From Acidobacteriota bacterium (GTDB lineage Bacteria; Actinomycetota; Acidimicrobiia; Spongiisociales; UBA5794), in assembly GCA_022562055.1 (NCBI GenBank), contig JADFQA010000028.1, positions 1-41,409 on the forward strand: a stretch of 41,409 bases of DNA. The letters run 5' to 3'. The first letter of the stretch is position 1, and each line of letters starts with the position of its first letter. Below the pieces are notes generated by a model, which was not told where the DNA came from, searched no databases, and worked only from the letters and a program-made list of their open reading frames with translations. A program made the position numbers and the translations under genes. Positions 14,176 to 22,621 of the stretch are shown piece after piece.

Positions 14176-15297
14176 ATGACTCAGCCCTCATCGATACCGC
14201 ACCCATGGGGTGACTCACCGCCGCCGTGGCTTACGCGCTTGGGTTGGAAACTACTCGGTGTACTCATTGGTGTCTACGCCCTGTTCGAAGTGTCCAAGCA
14301 GTTGCGCGGTCTTCTGATCCAGATCGCGATATCGGTGTTCGTGGCGATCGCGTTGGACCCGGGAGTCACGATTCTTGAGAAACGTGGATGGCGACGAGGT
14401 GTGGCTACGGGCGCCCTCTTTTTGCTCATACTCTTTGCCGGCGCTTTCTTCGTTGCATTGATGATCCCGTTGATCGTCGATCAGGCCGCGACGCTCGTCG
14501 TCAAGGCGCCTTCGTACGCGGAGCAAATCGGCACGTTTCTTGAACGATTCGGATTCGATGCCGAGACTGGCACGCAGACTGCGCTCGACGCTCTGGGTGC
14601 GAACGTCACGTCGCTTGCGGGCGATGTTGCCGGCAGCCTGGTCGGTCTGGGAGGAAAGCTAGTCAACACGCTGTTCCAGGCACTCACGATTGCCATGTTC
14701 TCGTTCTACCTAACGGCAGACGCACCACGCGTTCGCAGGGCGCTGCTGTCCCTGCTGCCACAGCACCAACAAGCTGAGGTTCTACGGGTTCTTGAGATCG
14801 CTATCGAAAAGACCGGCGCCTACTTCTATTCGAGAGCGTTGCTTGCCCTCGTCGGGACGGGCTTTGCTTGGGCGGTGTTCACAGCCCTTGGAATTCCGTT
14901 TGCGCTCGCCCTGGCGCTCTGGTTCGGGATTCTGTCGCAGTTCATCCCGGTCATCGGAACCTATTTGGGAGGCACGTTTCCACTTCTCATTGGGTTGCTC
15001 GAGGCACCGTCAAAGGCTCTTGGAGTTCTTGCGTTCATGGTCGTCTACCAGATGATCGAGAACTACATCCTGGCACCCAAGATCACAGCTCGAACGATGG
15101 AACTCCATCCCGCGATCGCGTTCGGCTCGGCGATCGTCGGGGCTTCGCTGCTCGGGCCAATCGGTGCGTTTATGGCGTTACCCGCCGCGGCCACTGCGCA
15201 GGCGTTCGTATCGACGTTTGTGAACCGGCACCAACTGATCGAATCGGACCTACTCGGCGACTCGGAGGATCAACCCACGGCCGATGGGGATGGCTGA
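14176..15297 (+). CDS. AI-2E transporter family membrane protein
   Basis: The 373-aa inner-membrane protein of the AI-2E family (PurR/TqsA/YdiK-type) has about seven to eight hydrophobic segments. An early pair (about 22-60) and the family's long amphipathic loop (residues ~90-170) are visible. The conserved C-terminal motif GILSQFIPVIGTYLGG, then MIENYILAPKI, is clear. Members export small molecules or act as Na+/H+ antiporters, so a signal-export role should not be assumed. A possible -10 TGTAAT lies just before the ATG. The next gene starts within its last codons. Confidence 0.85.
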   Translation: MTQPSSIPHPWGDSPPPWLTRLGWKLLGVLIGVYALFEVSKQLRGLLIQIAISVFVAIALDPGVTILEKRGWRRGVATGALFLLILFAGAFFVALMIPLIVDQAATLVVKAPSYAEQIGTFLERFGFDAETGTQTALDALGANVTSLAGDVAGSLVGLGGKLVNTLFQALTIAMFSFYLTADAPRVRRALLSLLPQHQQAEVLRVLEIAIEKTGAYFYSRALLALVGTGFAWAVFTALGIPFALALALWFGILSQFIPVIGTYLGGTFPLLIGLLEAPSKALGVLAFMVVYQMIENYILAPKITARTMELHPAIAFGSAIVGASLLGPIGAFMALPAAATAQAFVSTFVNRHQLIESDLLGDSEDQPTADGDG

Positions 15298-16126
15298 ACT
15301 GACCCAAGCTCCCGATACTGGACGCGTGGTCGTTATCGGTTCGGGGCAGGACGGTGGGGCCCCGCAATTTGGCGGACCCGAGGTAGCGGTCCAGCGTACG
15401 GCATCTTCTCTGCTGGTAACGGCACCAAGCGGGGCGACGTTCCTGTTTGACGCGTCGCCGGACATTGTGAAGCAATCACGTGGATCGCCGTTCGATCCGA
15501 ATACGTTGAGCGGGGTATTGCTGACCCATGGCCACATGGGCCACTACATCGGTCTGGCGCACTTTGGCAACGAGGTCGCCGCAACCGATCGCGTTGCCTG
15601 TTTTGGGACCCACTCCATGTTTCGGTTCCTGAGCCGGAACGAGCCATGGAAGACACTGTTTGTGCGCGAGCATCTCGTGTATAACGTGTTGGTACCGGGT
15701 GTTGAGACTCAACTTGACGAGACCCTGTCTGTGACTGCGCATCTCGTTCCCCACCGAGCAGAATTCACCGACACGGTGGGCTACGTCGTCAAGAATCTGG
15801 TCGCCGGTGGGTCGATTCTCTATTTACCTGACATTGATCGATGGGATGCGTGGCCACAAGCACGATCCGTCGTTTCGAACGTCGACATCGCGTTTCTCGA
15901 TGCATCGTTTTCGTCCGCGGACGAGGTGCCGGGCAGAAATATCGAAGACATGCCTCATCCTTTGGTCCCTGACACTGTGGCGCTCTTTACGGGGCTCGAC
16001 ACTCAAATCGTGCTGACTCATATCAACCACAGCAATTCCTTGGGCGCCTCGGAACATCTCGTCACCCGCGATGCTATCCGGAACGGGTTTCTCGTCGCGT
16101 ATGATGGGGCCACGTATGAGTTTTGA
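15284..16126 (+). CDS. MBL-fold hydrolase, PqqB-like
   Basis: The 280-aa metallo-beta-lactamase-fold protein begins VVVIGSGQDGGAPQFGG, the glycine-rich opening of the PqqB group. The metal motif is THGHMGH, where the family HxHxDH would have Asp before the last His but here there is Gly. VPHRAEFTDTVGY and a distal HINHSN supply further histidines. PqqB-like proteins are hydroxylase or accessory enzymes, but no other pqq genes are in the window, so a PQQ role is not supported. The ATG at 15284 overlaps the upstream gene, and ATG 15290 is equally possible. Confidence 0.78.
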   Translation: MGMAELTQAPDTGRVVVIGSGQDGGAPQFGGPEVAVQRTASSLLVTAPSGATFLFDASPDIVKQSRGSPFDPNTLSGVLLTHGHMGHYIGLAHFGNEVAATDRVACFGTHSMFRFLSRNEPWKTLFVREHLVYNVLVPGVETQLDETLSVTAHLVPHRAEFTDTVGYVVKNLVAGGSILYLPDIDRWDAWPQARSVVSNVDIAFLDASFSSADEVPGRNIEDMPHPLVPDTVALFTGLDTQIVLTHINHSNSLGASEHLVTRDAIRNGFLVAYDGATYEF

Positions 16127-16643
16127 TCGCGCGCAACAAGGTTGGCTTGAGGGCAAGCTTCTCCTGGCTTCCGACCTTTTGCGCCACAGCTTCTTTGATC
16201 GCAGCGTTATCGGCATCATCGAACACACCGACGATGGAACCGTCGGTTTTATCCTCAATCGACCGTCGCTGGTCGCTGTAGACGAAGTCCTTGGTCGTCT
16301 CCTCGGCCCCAGCGAGGATCGTTCGCCTGTCTACATCGGGGGACCGGTGCAGTACGAGAATGCTATCGGTGTTGCAGCCACCGATGGCGACAGTGTTGCC
16401 GGGGTGGATATAGTCGACGTATCCGAACTTTGGGCAACCGACACCGGGATGGTTCGCGTGTACGCCGGCTACGCGGGTTGGGATGCTGGTCAGGTCGAGT
16501 GGGAGATCGGGATGGAGTCGTGGCTTGTGGTCGATGCGACCATTGACGACTTCTTTACAGACAGTCCGGATTCGTTGTACGAGAGGGTTGCAACCCGATG
16601 CGGCTACGAGGCGTCGGACGGACCCGACCCGCTTCTTAACTAG
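16116..16643 (+). CDS. YqgE/AlgH family protein
   Basis: The 175-aa protein of the YqgE (UPF0301) family opens LEGKLLLASDLLRHSFFDRSVI and continues IEHTDDGTVGFILNRP. It then has GGPVQYENAI and a Trp-rich YAGYAGWDAGQVEWEIG, all family hallmarks. The family is compact, cytoplasmic and of unknown biochemical function. The ATG at 16116 is chosen, overlapping the MBL gene by 11 bp. Its TAG stop shares the G that starts rnhB. Confidence 0.9.
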   Translation: MSFDRAQQGWLEGKLLLASDLLRHSFFDRSVIGIIEHTDDGTVGFILNRPSLVAVDEVLGRLLGPSEDRSPVYIGGPVQYENAIGVAATDGDSVAGVDIVDVSELWATDTGMVRVYAGYAGWDAGQVEWEIGMESWLVVDATIDDFFTDSPDSLYERVATRCGYEASDGPDPLLN

Positions 16644-17332
16644 TGCCTCGCCTACGTCCTTCGCTCAGGACCACATCGCCATCTCTCGAACACGAGCGGG
16701 CGCTCTGGAACGCAGGTGCAAGATTTCTTATCGGTGTGGACGAGGTTGGCCGCGGGTCTTGGGCGGGACCACTTACGGTTGCGGTCGTCGCGCCGCCCCG
16801 TGAATCTCGCATCTACAAAGTCCGCGACTCAAAAATGCTCTCAGAGGCAGAACGAGAATCTCTCTACGAACGCATCGTTGCATGGGCGGACAGCTGGGCC
16901 GTCGGGCACGCATCCCCAAAGGAATGCGACGTACTCGGAATGGCTGATGCACAACGCCTCGCGACAAAGCGGGCGTTGGCACTCCTCCCGCAGCGTCCCG
17001 ATCATGCGCTCGTTGACGGCAACTGGGACTTCGTTGCGGGTCCGCAGACGCATCTATTTGTAAAGGGGGATGCCCGATGCCTGTCGATCGCAGCAGCGTC
17101 GGTAGTCGCAAAGGTGACGCGAGACCGAATATTGCGTGATCTTGACAAGTACTACCCGCAGTACGACTTCGCTAGTAGCAAGGGGTACCCGAGCCCGAAT
17201 CACCGGCGCGCCCTCCACGGGTACGGTCCATCGGTCGTTCACCGCAAGAGTTGGGCTTGGATGGACGACCTTGCGCATCCGGGAGTCCAAAGGTTGTCAC
17301 GCCCGTCTCGACAGGAGGCATTCTTCGACTGA
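16643..17332 (+). CDS. rnhB: Ribonuclease HII
   Basis: The 229-aa enzyme removes RNA from RNA-DNA hybrids and misincorporated ribonucleotides. D33 and E34 in GVDEVGRGSWAGP are the first metal ligands. DSKMLSEAERE is the conserved loop, and DGNWDF and KGDARCLSIAAASVVAK provide the remaining acids and Lys. SKGYPSPNHRRAL matches the C-terminal motif. The GTG start overlaps the YqgE stop, so the two are coupled. Confidence 0.93.
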   Translation: MPRLRPSLRTTSPSLEHERALWNAGARFLIGVDEVGRGSWAGPLTVAVVAPPRESRIYKVRDSKMLSEAERESLYERIVAWADSWAVGHASPKECDVLGMADAQRLATKRALALLPQRPDHALVDGNWDFVAGPQTHLFVKGDARCLSIAAASVVAKVTRDRILRDLDKYYPQYDFASSKGYPSPNHRRALHGYGPSVVHRKSWAWMDDLAHPGVQRLSRPSRQEAFFD

Positions 17333-17365
17333 CGTCTGAATTTCGAGCGCGGGCCTTTCACTGTA

Positions 17366-17381
17366 CGCTACCTTGGTAGCG
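17366..17381. promoter_or_regulatory. Operator-like palindrome before the acyl-CoA dehydrogenase gene
   Basis: CGCTACC-TT-GGTAGCG is a perfect 7-bp dyad with a 2-bp centre. It overlaps a possible -10 (TACGCT, 17364-17369) with a weak TTTCGA -35 at 17341-17346. The location 47 bp before the start and the dyad symmetry suggest a repressor site. The regulator is not in the window. Confidence 0.4.
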
Positions 17382-17427
17382 CCGACAAGGGATGTCAGCG
17401 ACACGATCGCCGCATTCAAGGACGCAC

Positions 17428-18618
17428 ATGAATACCAATCCCGCAAAGCAACCCAGGGTCAATCCCAAGGACTTCCTCAACACGGATGCGATCCTGAGCG
17501 CCGACGAGACCATCCTGCGCGATACGGTGCGCGAGTTCGTGGCACGAGAAGTCACACCCCACGTTGCGGATTGGTACGAAGCGGGCACATTTCCGGGGGC
17601 ACTAGGCAAAAAGATGGGGGAGCTAGGTCTTTTGGGGATGCATCTCGAAGGTTACGGTTGTGCTGGAATGAGCGCTGTTGAATACGGCCTGGCATGTCTT
17701 GAGCTGGAGGCTGGAGATACCGGGGTGCGTTCGTTTGTGTCTGTGCAGGGATCGCTTGCCATGTTTCCAATCTGGAAATTTGGATCCGAAGAACAGAAGC
17801 AGCGGTGGCTGCCTGCAATGGCGGTAGGCGACGCCGTCGGCTGTTTTGCCCTGACAGAACCCGACTCAGGATCAGATCCATCGAGCATGCGGACCAAGGC
17901 AGTTCGAGATGGACATGACTGGATTCTTAACGGTACCAAGATGTGGATTACCAACGGTTCCACTGCAGACGTTGCCGTCATCTGGGCACAGACCGACGAT
18001 GGAATCACTGGCTTTGTGGTCCCGACCGACACCGCGGGGTTTTCTTGTACGGACATACACACCAAGATGTCGCTCAGGGTCTCGGTCACGTCCGAGCTCG
18101 TGCTTGACAACGTACGGCTCCCTGACAGTGCTGCATTGCCAGGTGTTCGAGGCCTACGAGGGCCATTGTCGTGTTTAGACGAGGCCCGTTTTGGCATTCT
18201 GTTCGGCGCTGTCGGTGCCGCCCGTACCTGTTACGAAACAGCCCTCGTTTACAGCATGGAGCGCGAGCAATTCGGCAAACCGATTGCAAGCTTTCAACTC
18301 GTTCAAAACAAGCTCGTCGACATGATGATCGCGGTGAATCGAGGAATGCTCGTGGCAATGCACGTCGGGAGGATGAAAGACGCCGGCACCCTCCATCCGG
18401 CGCACGTCTCTTTCGGGAAGAGAGACAACGTTGCAATGGCGCTGAAGGTCGCACGTGAGGCCCGGAGTGTCCTCGGAGCTAACGGGATCACAACGGAATA
18501 CCCGGTGTTTCGCCACATGGCCAACCTGGAATCCGTCTACACCTACGAGGGGACCCACGAGATCCACACATTGATACTTGGTCAAGCGTTGACAGGCGTT
18601 TCTGCCTTCGGAGGATAG
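17428..18618 (+). CDS. Acyl-CoA dehydrogenase, glutaryl-CoA dehydrogenase-like
   Basis: The 396-aa flavoenzyme belongs to the acyl-CoA dehydrogenase fold and looks like glutaryl-CoA dehydrogenase (lysine/tryptophan breakdown). LEGYGCAGMSAVEYGL, the Ser/Gln-rich SVQGSLAMFPIWKFGSEEQK, LTEPDSGSDPSSM and the C-terminal YEGTHEIHTLILG with catalytic E374 are diagnostic for that branch as I remember it. FAD would be bound in a homotetramer. The ATG at 17428 has AAGGA 7 nt upstream. An upstream in-frame ATG is less likely. Confidence 0.85.
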   Translation: MNTNPAKQPRVNPKDFLNTDAILSADETILRDTVREFVAREVTPHVADWYEAGTFPGALGKKMGELGLLGMHLEGYGCAGMSAVEYGLACLELEAGDTGVRSFVSVQGSLAMFPIWKFGSEEQKQRWLPAMAVGDAVGCFALTEPDSGSDPSSMRTKAVRDGHDWILNGTKMWITNGSTADVAVIWAQTDDGITGFVVPTDTAGFSCTDIHTKMSLRVSVTSELVLDNVRLPDSAALPGVRGLRGPLSCLDEARFGILFGAVGAARTCYETALVYSMEREQFGKPIASFQLVQNKLVDMMIAVNRGMLVAMHVGRMKDAGTLHPAHVSFGKRDNVAMALKVAREARSVLGANGITTEYPVFRHMANLESVYTYEGTHEIHTLILGQALTGVSAFGG

Positions 18619-18643
18619 CCCTGGGTGTCCCGTCGCCGTCAGG

Positions 18644-19507
18644 TCACAGATACGCAGCGATGATCTTTTCGGCAAACGCCGGGACTGCTTCGGCGGGATC
18701 ATCACCCCACAGGTAGAAAGAAGGCACCATGATGCGGTCAGCGCCAATCTCGATAAGCGCCTCGATGCCTGGTCTCGGATCTCGGCTCAGTGGCATGGGA
18801 AGTGACATCTGTATCGCCCCAGGGTCGCGATCCGCTCGTTCCGCAGACTCGCGCGCGACAGACATCAGGCGCGCAAAGTCGTCGGGCGTGCCTTTCCCGG
18901 GGAAGAAGCCGTCACCGAGGCGACCGGCACGCCGCGCAGCAACATCGGTGTGGCCGCCTACGACGATCGGCACGGATCCGGTGACAGGATGCGGACGAGA
19001 TGTAACATTGGTGAACGACGTGAACTCGCCGTTGAAGGATGAATCATCGCCTGCCCACAAGACACGCATAGCGGCGATGTATTCATCGGTCCGTGCCCCT
19101 CTGCGTTCGAACGGAATGCCAAGTGCCTCGAACTCCTCCTTCAACCAGCCGACACCAATCCCGAGTTCGAAACGTCCGCCAGACAAGTGATCGAGGGTGG
19201 CGACCTGCTTAGCGAGCACCAATGGGTTCCGTTCGGGAACAAGCAGAATCCCGGTGCCAAGACGGAGCGTGGACGTCCGCGCCCCTACCCACGTGAGCCA
19301 TGTAAGCGAATCGGGGATAGTGGCGTCACCGGGCATCTTGCCGCTGGGGTGATAGGGATAGGTGGATGCGTAGGTTTCGGGCCACACAATGTGTTCCACC
19401 GTCCACACCGACTCGAAGCCAGCCGCCTCGGCGGCTATGGCCATGTTGATCGCCGCCGCAGGTTCCGCATAGGGACCTGTGTTTGCAAGAATGATGCCGA
19501 ACTTCAT
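18644..19507 (-). CDS. LLM-class (luciferase-like) F420-dependent oxidoreductase
   Basis: The 287-aa TIM-barrel enzyme of the luciferase-like monooxygenase family has an N-terminal MKFGIILANTGPYAEP strand. FESVWTVEHIVWP, TWVGARTSTLRLGTGILLVPERNPLVLAKQVATLD and the SGGRFELGIGVGWLKEEFEALG motif follow. These are typical of actinobacterial F420-dependent members, though FMN use cannot be excluded. The substrate is unknown. It is divergent from the thioesterase gene with an 81-bp gap. Confidence 0.85.
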   Translation of the reverse strand: MKFGIILANTGPYAEPAAAINMAIAAEAAGFESVWTVEHIVWPETYASTYPYHPSGKMPGDATIPDSLTWLTWVGARTSTLRLGTGILLVPERNPLVLAKQVATLDHLSGGRFELGIGVGWLKEEFEALGIPFERRGARTDEYIAAMRVLWAGDDSSFNGEFTSFTNVTSRPHPVTGSVPIVVGGHTDVAARRAGRLGDGFFPGKGTPDDFARLMSVARESAERADRDPGAIQMSLPMPLSRDPRPGIEALIEIGADRIMVPSFYLWGDDPAEAVPAFAEKIIAAYL

Positions 19508-19554
19508 GTGTCCTTTCCCGGCTGGTGGCGCACCGGCCTCAGCGAGAACTCTAC

Positions 19555-19589
19555 TTTGGCGAGACGTCAGAATGCGTAGAATCGCTACA
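19555..19589 (+). promoter_or_regulatory. Candidate promoter for the thioesterase-maf pair
   Basis: TTTGGC (19555-19560), 16 bp, then TAGAAT (19577-19582) and 6 nt to the ATG at 19589. This is a third-copy example of TANNNT-N6-ATG, so leaderless translation is likely. No ribosome site is present. Confidence 0.5.
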
Positions 19590-20041
19590 TGAGTTCAACC
19601 GACGAGACATACAAAGATCTGATCTACGCGATCGAGCAGGCGATCCCATTCAACAGAGTGCTTGGTATCCACCTCGAAGAAGTGAGCGAAGAGCAGGTGA
19701 CCCTTAGCCTTGGCATGCACCCTGACCTCGTCGGCAATTTTGGCGACCAAAGGCTGCACGGTGGTGTCATATCCTCAGCGATCGATGTCGTCGGTGGGAT
19801 GGCTGCGATGGTGGCCGTGTTGGGCCGCCTATCGTCGAGCGAAGATGCTCTTGCAGGTTTCGCCAAGCTGGGGACCATTGACTTGCGGGTCGACTATCTG
19901 CGGCCGGGAATTGGCGAGAGGTTCATCTGCCACGGTCATGTGATTCGCGCTGGCGGCCGCGTAGCCGTTGTTCGCATGGAGTTTGAGAACAGTGACGGTA
20001 TGGAGATCGCTGTTGGGACTGGAACATACGTACTCGGATGA
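19589..20041 (+). CDS. Hotdog-fold thioesterase family protein
   Basis: The 150-aa protein of the PaaI/YigI-type hotdog thioesterase group probably hydrolyses acyl-CoA thioesters. The core FGDQRLHGGVISSAIDVVGGMA carries the HGG segment, and the strand IDLRVDYLRPG is the usual second motif. The C-terminal FENSDGMEIAVGTGTYVLG completes the fold. Its stop overlaps the maf ATG (ATGA), giving coupled translation. Substrate is not known. Confidence 0.82.
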   Translation: MSSTDETYKDLIYAIEQAIPFNRVLGIHLEEVSEEQVTLSLGMHPDLVGNFGDQRLHGGVISSAIDVVGGMAAMVAVLGRLSSSEDALAGFAKLGTIDLRVDYLRPGIGERFICHGHVIRAGGRVAVVRMEFENSDGMEIAVGTGTYVLG

Positions 20042-20610
20042 CACAGTTTGTCCTCGCCAGCGCTTCACCGAGACGGGCGCTGCTGCTGAGTTCGGCAGGC
20101 TACCGGTTCATCGTCGACCCGCCGGAGGTCGATGAGTCGACGCTGTCGGGCGAACACCCTATTGCGATGGTCGAGAGGTTGGCGATGCTGAAAGCCAGGG
20201 CGGGCGCCCGACGACACCCCACAATGGTCGTCGTCGGCGCCGACACTACGGTGATCCTGGACGACACTGCGCTAGGCAAGCCGCGAGATCTTGAGCACGC
20301 CCGCGCAATGTTGACCTCCTTGATGGGAAGAAGTCATATCGTTGCGACCGCAGTCGCATTTGTGTCTCCCGACACCGAATCCGTCTTGGTCGATCAGAGC
20401 ACCGTACACATGGGCGTCCTGAGCAACGATGATCTCGATGTCTACCTTGCCCTCGGTGAGAGCCTGGACAAGGCCGGCGCGTATGCGCTGCAAGGGGAGG
20501 GGGGCACCTTTATTGATAATATCGAGGGTCTGAAGTCCACCGTGATCGGTCTGCCAATTCCCCGCGTCGTCGAAGCCCTCGAAGTGTTGGGCATTCGTCG
20601 GTCTAGGTGA
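20038..20610 (+). CDS. maf: Maf family nucleotide pyrophosphatase
   Basis: The 190-aa Maf-like protein hydrolyses non-canonical or pyrimidine nucleoside triphosphates. LASASPRRALLL at the start, the catalytic ADTTV, and KPRDLEHARAML are the family motifs. The YALQGEGGTFIDNIEGLKSTVIGLP block finishes it. It overlaps the thioesterase stop by 4 nt and overlaps the 3' end of the convergent GMC gene by 8 bp. Confidence 0.93.
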   Translation: MTQFVLASASPRRALLLSSAGYRFIVDPPEVDESTLSGEHPIAMVERLAMLKARAGARRHPTMVVVGADTTVILDDTALGKPRDLEHARAMLTSLMGRSHIVATAVAFVSPDTESVLVDQSTVHMGVLSNDDLDVYLALGESLDKAGAYALQGEGGTFIDNIEGLKSTVIGLPIPRVVEALEVLGIRRSR

Positions 20611-22561
20611 GTCGTTGTGCGAGGGAACCGGCCGCTCGATGCGCCAGACTTGAAATGGTGATCATCGGGTTTACTCCCGAGGCGTTGGGGAACAACGAAG
20701 CGTCCATGACTGAAAGGCCGGTGTAGCCGTGGACTTCGCAGTCACCGTCAACGACAGACTCGGAGGGATCGGAGCCCATACGCGCCGTGCCCATCTGGTG
20801 GAACGAAAGGTACCCGTGTCGGTTTGGTCCAAGACCAGCGCCATGGATGGTCTGCGAGAAACTCTCGGCGGATCCGCTGATGTCGTCGTGGCGCCAATTC
20901 TTGCGTAGGTTCGATGAACCAAGCACCTCAATCGCTCCGGCGCTCATGAGCACCTGCGCCGCGACTTCGATTGCTGTTCTGAGATGGGACTGATCGAGGT
21001 CATTGATTGTGTAGTCCCAGCGCGGCGAGCCGTCTCGGCGCGTTCGCACCCTGCCACCCTCGCCAGAATCCCTCAGGAGAATGCCGACGGGGCTGAAGTT
21101 ACCAAGTGCGTGCAGGTCGCGCTTGAACACCCCGTCAGGGTGCCACCCGAGCAGCAGTCCGGAAAGCATCGGATGTACGGGAGCGGTCTCAAGTAGGAAG
21201 CCGTATCCGGTCTCGTCAAGATTGGCGAACTGTTTGGAAACGCGAGCCTGGAGCGTGCCGGACCACGGATCAACGCGGTCTTGGAACCGCCCCCACACAA
21301 CAGTCACCGGGTGCAGCCTCAGGTGGCGCCCCATTGCACGGGACTTCACTCCCGAGCGGGCAAGCAACGGCGGTGTGCCCAATGCACCCGCTGCCACCAC
21401 CACATGACGTGTGTTGACCGTGAGGGCATGGGTGCCGACAGAGGCGGCGACCCCAACGGCGGCCGAATCTTCGAAGAGGACTCGGTCGACGCGCGCACCG
21501 GTGACGATCGTCGTCCCCTGGCGCACGGCGTCGCGTAGGAAAGTGACAGCCGTGGACTGTTTGGCCCCGATAGGGCACCCCATTGTGCAGAACCCACATA
21601 CGCCTGCGTCGCAGTCGCGGACGTTGCGAGGCATCGGCTCGACGCTCCATCCGTTTGCCACAAGACCGGACTCGAGAATCTGATCGCGTCTTCCAGGTGC
21701 TGAGAACTCGGTTGTCACCCCAAGACGGCGCATCACAGCCCGCACAGAGCGATCGAAATCCTCGCCCGTGAACACCCCGTCGAGGCCCGATATCCTTTCC
21801 CACTCCTCAAGTAGGGACGCAGGGGGGGCGAACGATGTCGTGTAGTTGATCGTCGTTCCGCCCCCAAGAGAGGCTCCTGCGAGAACCGCTATGGCACCGT
21901 CAGACGTTGTCGAGAGCCCTCCATCGACGTAGTGGTGACGGTACGCCGCGTCTTCGTGGTAGGTGTACGCATCCGGGCGCGGCGGGCGGGCGGCCTCAAG
22001 GACCACGACACTGAGACCAGCGTCTGCGAGTACGCCTGCAGCCACACCTCCGCCGGCGCCGGAACCGATGATCACAACATCGCAATCGAGAACCGTGTCG
22101 GAATCAACGGTAAGAGTCCGAGGAAGGTTGTCAACTCGTTCCACGTCGCCGATTCCTCCCGGCCCCGGGTATCCCATTGCGCTCCATGAAGGTGCGAGTG
22201 AGCCCTGTGGGGCGGTGGTGTACACGACGGCCGAGAGGCTCTTCAGAGATCTGAAACCTCGCCGGACGTCCCTGATCGGACTCGTCGCCATTGTGCGGAG
22301 CGCGTCGATTTTGCCTTGGTAGGTGAGCTTTGACCAGCGGCCCCTTCTATGGATTGCTCGGCTCGTTACCGGGTTGTCGAGCAAACGTAACAGTCGTTTC
22401 AGGTCGCGGCGGTCGCGGTCATGTGGCAAGCCATCGACGACGCTTCCGACCCGTTTCAGGGCTCCGTCTGCAAGCACCGATCGCCCATGCTCAGCGTCGC
22501 CGTAGCTCGCAAGGAACGTCGCAAGGACATCAGCTAACAACGACTCGACCCGAATGTCCAT
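20603..22561 (-). CDS. GMC oxidoreductase
   Basis: The 652-aa FAD enzyme of the glucose-methanol-choline family has an N-terminal helical extension of about 100 residues. The FAD-binding motif is CDVVIIGSGAGGGVAAGVL (about 185-205). A cysteine cluster C-x4-C-x2-C-x3-C (CDAGVCGFCTMGCPIGAKQS) is typical of the long-chain alcohol oxidase branch. The C-terminal HQMGTARMG and GVNPMITISSLAHRAA carry the catalytic His/Asn region. The ATG at 22561 has GGAGGTG 5-6 nt upstream and gives the normal length. It may oxidise alcohols; the acceptor and substrate are not readable. Confidence 0.88.
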   Translation of the reverse strand: MDIRVESLLADVLATFLASYGDAEHGRSVLADGALKRVGSVVDGLPHDRDRRDLKRLLRLLDNPVTSRAIHRRGRWSKLTYQGKIDALRTMATSPIRDVRRGFRSLKSLSAVVYTTAPQGSLAPSWSAMGYPGPGGIGDVERVDNLPRTLTVDSDTVLDCDVVIIGSGAGGGVAAGVLADAGLSVVVLEAARPPRPDAYTYHEDAAYRHHYVDGGLSTTSDGAIAVLAGASLGGGTTINYTTSFAPPASLLEEWERISGLDGVFTGEDFDRSVRAVMRRLGVTTEFSAPGRRDQILESGLVANGWSVEPMPRNVRDCDAGVCGFCTMGCPIGAKQSTAVTFLRDAVRQGTTIVTGARVDRVLFEDSAAVGVAASVGTHALTVNTRHVVVAAGALGTPPLLARSGVKSRAMGRHLRLHPVTVVWGRFQDRVDPWSGTLQARVSKQFANLDETGYGFLLETAPVHPMLSGLLLGWHPDGVFKRDLHALGNFSPVGILLRDSGEGGRVRTRRDGSPRWDYTINDLDQSHLRTAIEVAAQVLMSAGAIEVLGSSNLRKNWRHDDISGSAESFSQTIHGAGLGPNRHGYLSFHQMGTARMGSDPSESVVDGDCEVHGYTGLSVMDASLFPNASGVNPMITISSLAHRAAGSLAQRLT

Positions 22562-22608
22562 GCACACCTCCAATTGCAGTCTATCTGCCGGGACAGCGGG
22601 CAGTTCTC

Positions 22609-22621
22609 TAGTCTTGACCCA
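22609..22621 (+). promoter_or_regulatory. Possible leaderless promoter of the amidohydrolase gene
   Basis: TAGTCT (22609-22614) is followed by 6 nt and the ATG at 22621, in the 59-bp gap between the divergent GMC and amidohydrolase genes. There is no ribosome site and no -35 at normal spacing. Confidence 0.3.
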
